The notes: generated by a model not told the origin, from the letters alone. Positions 1 through 5,346 are shown, counted from the first letter of the stretch. The stretch: DNA of 5,346 nt from Bacillota bacterium (GCA_023446675.1 JAEXPO010000456.1:1-5346); one strand, 5' to 3'. Program-made: numbers and translations.

Positions 1-583
1 AAATAGAGTAGGCCAGTACCTTATCCAATGGCGAATAGCTTGGGAAAAACTTCATGGCATCCCCTGCAGGCAGCTCCGTCATTTTATATATCCCCGTAGC
101 CCGTCCATAAAGCGGGTTTTTTTCCGCCAGGAGCTCCTTTTCAATAAAACTCATGGAACTGCCGCATAGAATGAGCATGACATTTGCATCCTTCAAAGTG
201 GAGTCCCACAGATTTTGAAGTATTGAGGGAATACTTTCGTTTCCTTTGCACATATACGGAAATTCATCAATTACCAGAAGCTTTTTTTCTGAGCCTGGCA
301 GTTCTGTAATACTGCTAAAAGCTTTTTCCCAATCAATAAATTCCAGGATATATTTTGAAGCAGGATGCTTTTCCTTAAGTACGGCTTCTGAAAATAAAGC
401 TAACTGTTGTTTATCCATACACTCCCGACAGGAATAAAAGACATGGGGCTTATTCCTGCAAAACTGTCTTAAGGTCTCTGTTTTACCCACCCGCCTGCGG
501 CCGTACAGGACGATAAGCTGTCCGTCCATGCTTTGGTATTTATTCTCCAGAAATTGAAGCTCATTTTTCCTGCCGACAAACAT
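1..583 (-). CDS. Archaeal-type AAA ATPase (DUF234-associated family), N-terminal part; runs off the left edge
   Basis: The frame is open from the ATG at 583-581 to the window edge, giving 194 residues with no stop. A P-loop lies at residues 28-35 (GRRRVGKT), right after a family-typical opening, MFVGRKNEL. A Walker B strand lies at 102-107 (LLVIDE). A sensor-1-like strand at 137-143 (LILCGSS) precedes the segment PLYGRATG (157-164), whose arginine sits where this family usually has its arginine finger. This order is that of the archaeal-type ATPase family (PF01637-like). Full-length members are usually about 450-480 residues, with a winged helix and a DUF234 nuclease-like C-terminus; those parts lie outside the window. 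The start is supported by GGAGGA at 596-591, 7 nt upstream. The cellular role of the family is poorly defined. By eye the gene is more AT-rich than the fructan genes, which would suit a horizontally acquired gene. The family call is firm; the function is unknown. Confidence 0.9.
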   Translation of the reverse strand, partial: MFVGRKNELQFLENKYQSMDGQLIVLYGRRRVGKTETLRQFCRNKPHVFYSCRECMDKQQLALFSEAVLKEKHPASKYILEFIDWEKAFSSITELPGSEKKLLVIDEFPYMCKGNESIPSILQNLWDSTLKDANVMLILCGSSMSFIEKELLAEKNPLYGRATGIYKMTELPAGDAMKFFPSYSPLDKVLAYSI

Positions 584-626
584 AATACTCTCCTCCTGTT
601 GATATTTTAAAGAAAACATAAATTTT

Positions 627-656
627 ATAAATCATGATTTATCAAATCGCGATTTG
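627..656. promoter_or_regulatory. Two tandem palindromes, likely operator of the ATPase gene
   Basis: Two perfect palindromes lie next to each other: ATAAATCATGATTTAT at 627-642 and CAAATCGCGATTTG at 643-656. Both contain AAATC-NN-GATTT and differ in that core only in the central two bases (AT or GC). Their centres are 15 bp apart. They lie 44 bp upstream of the ATPase start. Read on the minus strand, a TTGATA (645-640) could be a -35 element, which would put the 627-642 palindrome between -35 and -10; the matching -10 at 17 bp (TTTATG) is weak. The layout suggests binding of a dimeric DNA-binding protein, possibly the ATPase's own winged-helix region. The binding protein is inference; the symmetry is directly visible. 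Confidence 0.6.
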
Positions 657-891
657 TGATTTTATGATACATTATTTCCATCACGACAGCAAGGCCTTTT
701 ACCCCCAACCTTTCAGCCGCTCACACCGTGCTCCTTCCCTTAAAAGGACGCCTTACGGAGGATAGGCCCTTTTGCATGGAGCCCGATTCCTTCCTCCTTG
801 AGAATTGCGGCTGCTGGCAGGAGTATCTGGAGCTTATGAAGGAAATAACGACAAAGTAAAAATCCCTTTGAAAGAACGCAAAGCCCGGTTG
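657..891. other. Intergenic stretch with no convincing gene
   Basis: Together with 584-656 this makes a gap of about 300 bp between the ATPase start and the AraC stop. One imperfect hairpin can be drawn at 742-773 (AAAAGG with CCTTTT, then GCCT with AGGC after a 2-nt bulge, 10-nt loop). It lies about 120 bp past the araC stop and could act as a weak terminator for that gene, but its T run belongs to the stem. On the plus strand a small frame runs from ATG 776 to TAA 859 (27 residues, beginning MEPDSFLLENCGCW), with an upstream GGAGG at 757-761 that is 14 nt away, further than usual. The same frame is open back to 668 but has only a GTG (728) as a further usual start. I do not recognise the peptide and do not call it a gene. 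Confidence 0.4.
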
Positions 892-1722
892 TCAGGGCAG
901 CAGGTATATCTTCCTGAACTTCTCAGGACTGACACCTTCATGGTATTTGAAAAACTTTACAAACAGATTTTCATCCTCATAACCCAGTATTTCCCCAACC
1001 TGCTTCACATTGTAGTTGGAGGTAAGAAGCAGGCTTTTGGCGTATTTAATTTTTTCCCCGTTTATAAATTCCTTAAGCCCCACATTTAAGGCGGCCTTAA
1101 AAATTCTTGAAAGATAATCCCTGTTATAGCCGAAGGTATCTGAGACGGTTTCGGTGGTAATTCGGGTATGGATATTCATGCCAACCCATTCGCTTATTTT
1201 TTTCACCAGCCCCAGGGCGTTCTGGGTGCTGTTCCTTTGCAGGATACTCAGCTCGTTTAACAGGAGGGTGAGCCACAGATCCGCCGTGTACTGAGGGTAT
1301 TCGGGAGACTGGGTAACAAGAAGAAGCTGCTTCACCAGGTTTTTTAGCTTATATGCTTCCGCCGTTTTAAAGGGATTGCTTTCTATTTCCAGAGCCTCAA
1401 AATTATTGGTTGCAAAGCGGATCCAGTAGAAGGAGGTTTTTTTATCACCCTCCTTGAACCCGAAGCTCACCTTGTAGGGTGAGAGTATGAGAATATCCCC
1501 TTCGGAAACGGTATACTGCTTTTTGTCCTCCTGGAGAAAAACCTCACCCTCCAGAACAAGGATAAATTCGTAATGCTCCAGAAACCTTCTTGCGTGCTTC
1601 CAGTTCCTCTGGGCGGTAAAGAGGCCCGAGGCCAGATGATTGACAAAAAAGTCCCTTTGAAACTTATGGGAAAGGGCGATGCTGTCCTGTATCTTAATTT
1701 GAATCATGTCGGATTTTCTCAC
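892..1722 (-). CDS. AraC-family transcriptional regulator with N-terminal cupin-like domain
   Basis: The protein has 276 residues, the usual size for a two-domain AraC regulator. Residues about 45-100 form a cupin-like sensing barrel, with FILVLEGEVFLQEDKKQYTV followed by SEGDILILSP. Residues about 170-276 form the DNA-binding domain. Its first helix-turn-helix is near 188-215 (VSDTFGYNRDYLSRIFK). The second, near 238-262, carries the family signature VGEILGYEDENLFVKFFKYH and then GVSPEKFRK. The 1722 start is a GTG with no well-spaced ribosome binding site; an ATG at 1707 (residue 6) is equally likely. The gene is divergent from the GH32-fructokinase pair, so it most likely senses a sugar of that pathway and controls it; the ligand is not shown by the sequence. 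A weak GCCC/GGGC hairpin (898-883) spans the stop codon; no strong terminator is visible. Confidence 0.92.
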   Translation of the reverse strand: MRKSDMIQIKIQDSIALSHKFQRDFFVNHLASGLFTAQRNWKHARRFLEHYEFILVLEGEVFLQEDKKQYTVSEGDILILSPYKVSFGFKEGDKKTSFYWIRFATNNFEALEIESNPFKTAEAYKLKNLVKQLLLVTQSPEYPQYTADLWLTLLLNELSILQRNSTQNALGLVKKISEWVGMNIHTRITTETVSDTFGYNRDYLSRIFKAALNVGLKEFINGEKIKYAKSLLLTSNYNVKQVGEILGYEDENLFVKFFKYHEGVSPEKFRKIYLLP

Positions 1723-1769
1723 TTTCCGGAAGCAATTCTCACTTGAATAAAACCTGCCTGTAGCATACC

Positions 1770-1798
1770 ATTATAACGTAACAGGAGCGTTGGGACAA
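1770..1798 (-). promoter_or_regulatory. Predicted sigma-A-type promoter of the AraC-family gene
   Basis: On the minus strand TTGTCC (1798-1793, 4 of 6 matches to the -35 consensus) is followed after 17 bp by a perfect TATAAT (1775-1770). Transcription would start near 1762 and give a leader of about 40 nt to the GTG start. Spacing and -10 are ideal, so this is the best promoter in the window. Confidence 0.65.
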
Positions 1799-1803
1799 TG
1801 CTT

Positions 1804-1820
1804 CTTTCCATTACGGAAAG
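1804..1820. repeat. Inverted repeat CTTTCC-N5-GGAAAG in the divergent control region
   Basis: Perfect 6-bp arms, CTTTCC (1804-1809) and GGAAAG (1815-1820), flank ATTAC. The site lies just upstream of the regulator's -35 element and about 110 bp before the GH32 start, a reasonable place for an operator. A related half site, CTTTCC, recurs at 1722-1727 within CTTTCCGGAAG at the start of the regulator gene. Use as a protein-binding site is inference. Confidence 0.35.
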
Positions 1821-1849
1821 GTCACTATTTTTCTTAAACTTATGTGATA

Positions 1850-1902
1850 TCCTGTGAAAGCCGTTATTTTGCATGAATTGCTGCAAACCTCCTGTGAAGG
1901 CC
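1850..1902 (+). repeat. 13-bp direct repeat TCCTGTGAARGCC upstream of the GH32 gene
   Basis: The two copies, at 1850-1862 and 1890-1902, agree in 12 of 13 bases (A or G at the tenth position) and begin 40 bp apart, close to four helical turns. AraC-family proteins often bind direct repeats close to the promoter they activate, so these are candidate sites for the adjacent regulator. The usual spacing of paired AraC half sites is nearer 20 bp, so the two copies may instead be separate sites. The second copy ends 29 bp before the GH32 start codon, so it probably lies within the transcript. Confidence 0.45.
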
Positions 1903-1930
1903 CATACCTTATAAAAGGAGCTGAAGGAAT

Positions 1931-3538
1931 ATGAGTACGGTCAAATGGGTATGCGACAGCAAATACATTGTTTTGCCGGTGAGCCACCAGGCAGTTGCCA
2001 AGTGCCTGAAATTTACCCATAACGGGGAGCTGGTGTATGATCTGGCCATCGGCCTGGATAATTTTCACCCCGACTTCCACGCCTATGTGAATATGGAGCG
2101 GTTTCGCGGATTGGAGCTGGAGGCTTCCTGCGATCCGGACATCCTCTTTGAGATAAGGAAGGCCGATACTTGGGAGGACAGCTCCGTTTACACGGAGAAA
2201 TACCGCCCCGGCTTTCATTTCTCCAGTAAAAGGGGCTGGCTCAACGACCCCAACGGGCTTGTTTACTATAAAGGCCTGTACCATATGTTTTATCAGCATA
2301 ATCCCGTAGGTTGCAAGTGGGGCAACATGCACTGGGGGCATGCCCAAAGCCGTGACCTTGTTCACTGGGAGGAGCTTGACATAAAGCTTTATCCCGATGC
2401 TCTGGGCACCATGTTTTCAGGCTCTGCCATTATAGATTTTCAAAATATTGCAGGCTTTAAAAAGGGCGGGGAGGATCCCATCCTCCTTTATTATACCAGC
2501 GCCGGGGATACCTCCGAAGCCTCAAAGGGAAAGCCCTATACCCAATGCCTGGCTTACAGCTGCGACGGGGGTAAAACCTTCACCAAATACGCTAAAAATC
2601 CCATTGTACCGGAATTGGCCAAGGGGAACCGGGATCCCAAGGTGATACGGCATGAATCCGGCCGGTATATCATGGCCCTTTATCTGGATAAAAACCGGTT
2701 TGCCCTTCTGTCCTCCGACAATTTGCTGGACTTCAAGGTCATTCAGGAAATGGATATTGAAAACGAAGCCGAATGCCCCGACTTTTTCCCCCTGCCCCTG
2801 GACGGAGACCCTGAAAATACCAAATGGGTACTCATAGGCGCTTCTGAAAAATACCTTGTGGGTAGCTTTGACGGCCAGGTCTTTACAAAAGAAACAGGCG
2901 TTCAGAGCCTGCATTACGGGAAAAGCAGCTATGCCGGCCAGTCCTGGTCCGATACGGATCCAAAGGCTGGGAGGCGTCTTCGCATTACCTGGAACAACAG
3001 CCCCATTCCTTCCATGCCTTTTAATATGGCCATGACCTTTCCCGCCGAGCTAAAGCTCAAAACCACTCCTTATGGCATGCGCCTTTTCTGCTGGCCGGTC
3101 AGGGAAATTGAAAAGCTGTACGATGGAACCCAAAGCTACACCGGCAGCCGCATCAGCCCGGCTCATAAAGCATCCTTTCCCCTTGAGGGCAGAGCCTGGG
3201 ACATAACGCTCCGGCTTCATCTTGAAGAGGAGGGGGTAGTCGCTCTTTCCCTGCTTGGCTTAACCCTGAGCCTGGATAGCGGGGCCAACCGCCTCCGGTG
3301 CCTCAAAAGTGACGCGCCCCTTATGTCGGAGAACGGCCTTATAAATTTAAGGCTGCTGGTGGACAGCACGAGTGTGGAAATCTATGTGAATGAGGGACAG
3401 GTGTTCCTTTCCGACGGCTTTGTGGCGGATTACACCATTAACCGCCTTGAGGCGGAGGCGCTTTCCGGGAGCGCTGTTCTTGAAAGCCTTGTTATAACCC
3501 GGCTAAAAAACATATGGACGGAAGAAAAGAAGGCTTAA
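1931..3538 (+). CDS. Glycoside hydrolase family 32 beta-fructosidase (levanase/inulinase/sucrose hydrolase type), probably cytoplasmic
   Basis: The 535-residue product carries all three GH32 catalytic motifs: WLNDPNG with nucleophile D106, RDP with transition-state stabiliser D235, and ECPDFF with acid/base E281. The beta-propeller spans about residues 95-385 (including HWGHAQSRDLVHWEEL and FSGSAIID); a C-terminal beta-sandwich fills about 385-530. Before the propeller lie about 90 residues, mostly strand-like, resembling the N-terminal accessory domain of some levanase-type GH32 proteins. GH32 retaining enzymes release terminal fructose from sucrose, inulin or levan. There is no signal peptide or membrane segment, so the substrate is probably an imported oligosaccharide or sucrose. 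The start is set by AAAAGGAG at 1913-1920. The fructokinase gene follows after 89 bp, which fits a fructose-releasing role. Exact substrate, and sucrose-6-phosphate versus free sugar, cannot be told; absence of a PTS gene here is weak evidence for the free sugar. Confidence 0.95.
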   Translation: MSTVKWVCDSKYIVLPVSHQAVAKCLKFTHNGELVYDLAIGLDNFHPDFHAYVNMERFRGLELEASCDPDILFEIRKADTWEDSSVYTEKYRPGFHFSSKRGWLNDPNGLVYYKGLYHMFYQHNPVGCKWGNMHWGHAQSRDLVHWEELDIKLYPDALGTMFSGSAIIDFQNIAGFKKGGEDPILLYYTSAGDTSEASKGKPYTQCLAYSCDGGKTFTKYAKNPIVPELAKGNRDPKVIRHESGRYIMALYLDKNRFALLSSDNLLDFKVIQEMDIENEAECPDFFPLPLDGDPENTKWVLIGASEKYLVGSFDGQVFTKETGVQSLHYGKSSYAGQSWSDTDPKAGRRLRITWNNSPIPSMPFNMAMTFPAELKLKTTPYGMRLFCWPVREIEKLYDGTQSYTGSRISPAHKASFPLEGRAWDITLRLHLEEEGVVALSLLGLTLSLDSGANRLRCLKSDAPLMSENGLINLRLLVDSTSVEIYVNEGQVFLSDGFVADYTINRLEAEALSGSAVLESLVITRLKNIWTEEKKA

Positions 3539-3550
3539 CAAAGGCCTTTG
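3539..3550. repeat. Perfect 12-bp palindrome CAAAGGCCTTTG directly after the GH32 stop codon
   Basis: The palindrome begins at the first base after the TAA stop. As RNA it could form only a 4-bp stem with a 4-base loop and has no following U run, so it is not a terminator of the usual kind. It may be a binding site or chance. Confidence 0.3.
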
Positions 3551-3568
3551 ACTGTTTGTCGGCTGCAT

Positions 3569-3593
3569 TGCTTAAGCGGTACTGCTTAAGCGG
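3569..3593 (+). repeat. Tandem 11-bp repeat TGCTTAAGCGG between GH32 and fructokinase genes, hairpin-forming
   Basis: Identical copies of TGCTTAAGCGG occupy 3569-3579 and 3583-3593, separated by TAC. Each contains the self-complementary octamer GCTTAAGC, so the two copies can pair with each other into an 8-bp stem (3570-3577 with 3584-3591) and a 6-base loop. No U run follows, so read-through into the fructokinase gene is likely. It could be an mRNA processing or stability element that sets the relative output of the two genes, or a DNA-binding site. Confidence 0.5.
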
Positions 3594-3627
3594 CATTACC
3601 TAAAATGGAAGAACGGAGAATGATTTC

Positions 3628-4545
3628 ATGAAAATACTGGCATTTGGAGAAATATTATGGGATGTGTTTGAAAGCACAAAGGAAATCGGCGGTGCGCCGT
3701 TTAATTTTTGCGCCCATTTGTCAAAGCTTGGCGGGGAGTCCTACCTTTTATCCTCGGTAGGCGACGATGACCTTGCCGGTGAGACGCTGGCGCAAATGGA
3801 CAGGTTCAATGTAAAAAGGCCCTTTGTTTTCAAAAGCTCCCTGTATCCCACAGGTGTTTGCCGGGTGTCCTGCGACAGCAACGGCCAGCCAACCTATGAT
3901 CTGGGCGGGGATATGGCCTACGACCACATACCACTGGATGATGAAACGCTAAAAGCTATTAAGGCCCGCGCCTTTGATGCCTTCTATTTCGGAACCCTGG
4001 CACAGCGAAGCCCCGAATCCCGCCAGGCTCTGAACCGGGTGCTTAAGGCCTGTTCCTTCAGGGATGTTTACTGCGATTTGAATATACGCCAGCATTATCA
4101 TAACAGGGAAACTATTGAAGCCTGCCTGAGCCATGCCACCATGCTGAAGCTCAACCGCGACGAGTGCGGCCTTCTTATGAGGTATATGGACATCGCCATG
4201 GACAAAGCCCTGTATGCCTCTGACGAGGATTATTACCGGGATTTTGGCGCCAGGCTTTGCAGGAGCTTTGGCTTTAAGCTCGTCATCATTACCCTGGACG
4301 CGGACGGCGCCCTGGTGTACGAAAGCGCAAAGCAGACCCTCTGCGCATCCGGCAGGCCCCTGAATAAGGCGGTATCCACCGTAGGCGCAGGGGACAGCTT
4401 CTCAGCCTGCTTTCTGTACAATTACCTTAATGGTGAGGCAACTGAGCAATGCCTTAAAAGGGCCAACCTTCTTGGGGACTATGTGGTCACCCGCTACGGG
4501 GCTGTACCCGATTATCCGGAGGCTCTGCTGGCCCGTATTAAGTAG
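3628..4545 (+). CDS. Fructokinase, PfkB (ribokinase) family
   Basis: The 305-residue length is standard for this family. The N-terminus FGEILWDVF is typical of fructokinases. The glycine-rich PfkB motif follows at about 21-51 (IGGAPFNFCAHLSKLGG, then SSVGDDDLAG). A central segment, DLNIRQHY and later MLKLNRDE, matches the family. The C-terminal PfkB signature STVGAGDSFSACFL contains the anion-hole glycines and the catalytic base D256 (GAGD, 253-256). The predicted reaction is ATP plus fructose giving fructose-6-phosphate in the cytoplasm (EC 2.7.1.4). A GGAGA at 3615-3619, 8 nt before the ATG, sets the start. Same strand and an 89-bp gap suggest cotranscription with the GH32 gene, whose product supplies fructose. 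Other PfkB substrates such as 2-keto-3-deoxygluconate or ribose are less likely given that neighbour. No clear terminator is visible in the 55 bp before the convergent gene. Confidence 0.93.
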   Translation: MKILAFGEILWDVFESTKEIGGAPFNFCAHLSKLGGESYLLSSVGDDDLAGETLAQMDRFNVKRPFVFKSSLYPTGVCRVSCDSNGQPTYDLGGDMAYDHIPLDDETLKAIKARAFDAFYFGTLAQRSPESRQALNRVLKACSFRDVYCDLNIRQHYHNRETIEACLSHATMLKLNRDECGLLMRYMDIAMDKALYASDEDYYRDFGARLCRSFGFKLVIITLDADGALVYESAKQTLCASGRPLNKAVSTVGAGDSFSACFLYNYLNGEATEQCLKRANLLGDYVVTRYGAVPDYPEALLARIK

Positions 4546-4600
4546 AGCAGGTAATAAGACGCTTTAATTCACAATTCCACTTGATTAAGCACCGCTGGTC

Positions 4601-4987
4601 CTATTTCACCTGGAAAAACTCGATGATCTCTCCGTCGGGGCCGGTAACAAAGGCGTTGCAGACAGCCATGGTGCCAAGCATTTTATCCTCAGGCGGTGTG
4701 GTGCATACCGCACCGGCCTTTAGGGCAAGCGCGAAGGCCTCCCGGGCATCGTCGGTTTCAAGAGCGATATGCGCCCAGTGAGCATTGGCCTCGGCTTCGC
4801 CTGTGCCCCTGGGGATAAGCTCCACAACAGCATGCCCCCCTAAATCAACCAGATAAATGGTTTTTCCGGTATCCCCCATAGGAAAACTGAAGGTTACCTT
4901 TCCTCCCAGGCCCTCCGTATAGAAGGCCAGACTTTTTTCCGCATCCTTAACACGAAGCCCGATGTGATGAAAGCCGTTAAATTTCAT
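4601..4987 (-). CDS. VOC superfamily (glyoxalase I / lactoylglutathione lyase-like) protein
   Basis: At 128 residues this is a single two-module VOC protein. Module one begins FNGFHHIGLRVKDAEKSLAFY; module two begins HWAHIALETDDAREAF. The four positions that bind metal in glyoxalase I are all plausible here: H8, E56 (VVELIP), H73 (HIALE) and E123 (EIIEFFQ). A metal-dependent isomerase or lyase activity is therefore possible. Bacterial relatives include lactoylglutathione lyase, methylmalonyl-CoA epimerase and many proteins of unknown substrate, so methylglyoxal detoxification is only a guess. The start at 4987 has GAGAGGA (5000-4994) 6 nt upstream. The gene converges on the fructokinase gene across 55 bp, so it is a separate transcription unit and shows no clear functional tie to the fructan genes. 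Confidence 0.88.
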   Translation of the reverse strand: MKFNGFHHIGLRVKDAEKSLAFYTEGLGGKVTFSFPMGDTGKTIYLVDLGGHAVVELIPRGTGEAEANAHWAHIALETDDAREAFALALKAGAVCTTPPEDKMLGTMAVCNAFVTGPDGEIIEFFQVK

Positions 4988-5036
4988 TATGTATCCTCTC
5001 TTCCTGACTTTTTGCAGCCTAAAGCCCTATAAATGC

Positions 5037-5066
5037 ATTTAACCTCTCTGACCGGCCTAAAGTCAA
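5037..5066 (-). promoter_or_regulatory. Predicted promoter of the VOC gene
   Basis: On the minus strand TTGACT (5066-5061, 5 of 6 matches) is followed after 18 bp by TTAAAT (5042-5037, 4 of 6). Transcription would start near 5030, leaving a leader of about 43 nt. It lies in the 161-bp gap after the TPR-like gene, which suggests that the VOC gene is transcribed on its own, though read-through is not excluded because no strong terminator is seen in that gap. Confidence 0.45.
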
Positions 5067-5148
5067 GAAAAAAGACTGGACAAACGCCACAAATAATGCC
5101 GACAGCTCACAATCCCCTGCAAATTATCCAGAACCATTCCACTTTATG

Positions 5149-5346
5149 CTACGCCTTTTGCAGTATCGTTCGGGCCTTAAGTGCCACAGCCGTTTGTCCG
5201 CCGTATTTTGCAACCTTTTCGTATTTCTCTGCGGCAGCGGCGCTGTTCCCCAATTCCTCATCAATTTGTGCCAGCAAAAAGTAGATTTCCACCCGCAGCC
5301 TTCGGCTGGTTTTTCGCTGCAGAAGCTTTAATAACCTCTCCTGGCT
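5149..5346 (-). CDS. C-terminal end of a TPR-like (tetratricopeptide repeat) protein; runs off the right edge
   Basis: The minus-strand frame is open from the window edge to a TAG at 5151-5149, giving the last 65 residues of a longer protein. The segment is wholly helical in character. It contains a recognisable TPR-style unit, with YFLLAQIDEELGNSAAAAEK followed by YEKVAKYGG and a final capping helix TAVALKARTILQKA. The pattern of a large residue, L/A-x-x-x-x-x-LGN and a second helix with small alanines matches the TPR consensus. TPR domains are protein-interaction scaffolds; no catalytic function can be read from this part. Codon use and the uninterrupted frame to the edge support a real gene, and the overlapping plus-strand frames have no family resemblance. 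The rest of the protein, and so its role, lies outside the window. Confidence 0.7.
   Translation of the reverse strand, partial: SQERLLKLLQRKTSRRLRVEIYFLLAQIDEELGNSAAAAEKYEKVAKYGGQTAVALKARTILQKA

Larger units (their letters stand above)
1723..1930. promoter_or_regulatory. Divergent control region between the AraC regulator and the GH32 gene
   Basis: This 208-bp region must hold the control signals of both divergent genes. The regulator's promoter is clear; the GH32 promoter is not. One weak plus-strand candidate is TTGAAT (1743-1748), 17 bp, TACCAT (1766-1771), which overlaps the regulator's promoter. The GH32 ribosome binding site is AAAAGGAG at 1913-1920, 10 nt before the ATG at 1931. Operator-like repeats are listed separately. 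A CcpA-type catabolite site of good quality was looked for and not found; the nearest sequence, at 1855-1868, lacks the central CG. Confidence 0.5.

Noticed and set aside
246..437. Plus-strand ORF of 63 residues
   Set aside because: It lies opposite the ATPase Walker B region, which is clearly coding on the minus strand.
742..773. Hairpin as a firm rho-independent terminator of the AraC gene
   Set aside because: The stem is interrupted, the T run is part of the stem, and it is about 120 bp from the stop codon; kept only as a weak possibility.
805..1089. Plus-strand ORF of 94 residues
   Set aside because: It is mostly antisense to the conserved DNA-binding domain of the AraC gene; it shows no family motif and lacks a ribosome binding site.
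1855..1868. Possible CcpA catabolite-response element (TGAAAGCCGTTATT-like)
   Set aside because: The invariant central CG is not in place and the right half does not match, so it falls short of the consensus.
1811..2365. Minus-strand ORF of 184 residues across the divergent region and the GH32 start
   Set aside because: It is antisense to the well-supported GH32 N-terminus and the motif WLNDPNG, shows no family motif, and has no good ribosome binding site.
2522..2914. Minus-strand ORF of 130 residues
   Set aside because: It lies entirely within the GH32 gene, opposite the RDP and ECPDFF motifs; a shadow frame.
4561..4590. Possible hairpin GCTTTAAT / ATTAAGC between the fructokinase and VOC genes as a bidirectional terminator
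   Set aside because: The stem is AT-rich with a bulge, the loop is 15 nt, and no U run follows on either strand.
5033..5331. Overlapping plus-strand ORFs of 83 and 61 residues near the right edge
   Set aside because: They lie largely opposite the TPR-like C-terminus, have low-complexity composition and no recognised domain.

Overview
The window looks like a piece of a chromosome from a low-to-mid GC Bacillota, most probably a clostridial anaerobe. The reasons are strong GGAGG-type ribosome binding sites, an AraC-type sugar regulator of a common Firmicutes form, a signal-less GH32 enzyme paired with a PfkB fructokinase, and an archaeal-type AAA ATPase of a family abundant in Clostridia. This assignment is inference: there is no rRNA, tRNA or other marker gene, and other anaerobes such as spirochaetes are not excluded.

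Layout. Positions 1-583 (minus) hold the N-terminal 194 residues of an archaeal-type AAA ATPase that runs off the left edge. Its upstream region carries two adjacent perfect palindromes sharing the pattern AAATC-NN-GATTT, an operator-like array. A stretch without a convincing gene follows (584-891), with a possible weak hairpin and one doubtful small ORF. An AraC-family regulator (892-1722, minus) is divergent from a GH32 fructan/sucrose hydrolase (1931-3538, plus). The 208-bp region between them has a good promoter for the regulator, a 6-5-6 inverted repeat and a 13-bp direct repeat. The GH32 gene is followed after 89 bp by a PfkB fructokinase (3628-4545, plus); that gap contains a palindrome right after the stop codon and a tandem 11-bp repeat able to form a hairpin. 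A VOC/glyoxalase-fold protein (4601-4987, minus) converges on the fructokinase. The C-terminal 65 residues of a TPR-like protein (5149-5346, minus) enter from the right edge.

How the genes fit together. The centre is a small fructose-polymer or sucrose utilisation locus. The GH32 enzyme has no signal peptide, so it probably releases fructose inside the cell from an imported oligosaccharide. The fructokinase then makes fructose-6-phosphate for glycolysis, and the divergent AraC protein is the obvious candidate regulator. No transporter is in the window. The ATPase, the VOC protein and the TPR protein have no evident link to this pathway. I see no rRNA, tRNA, CRISPR array or insertion sequence, and most of the window is ordinary. 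The least explained signals are the tandem palindromes before the ATPase and the repeats in the two intergenic regions of the fructan locus.
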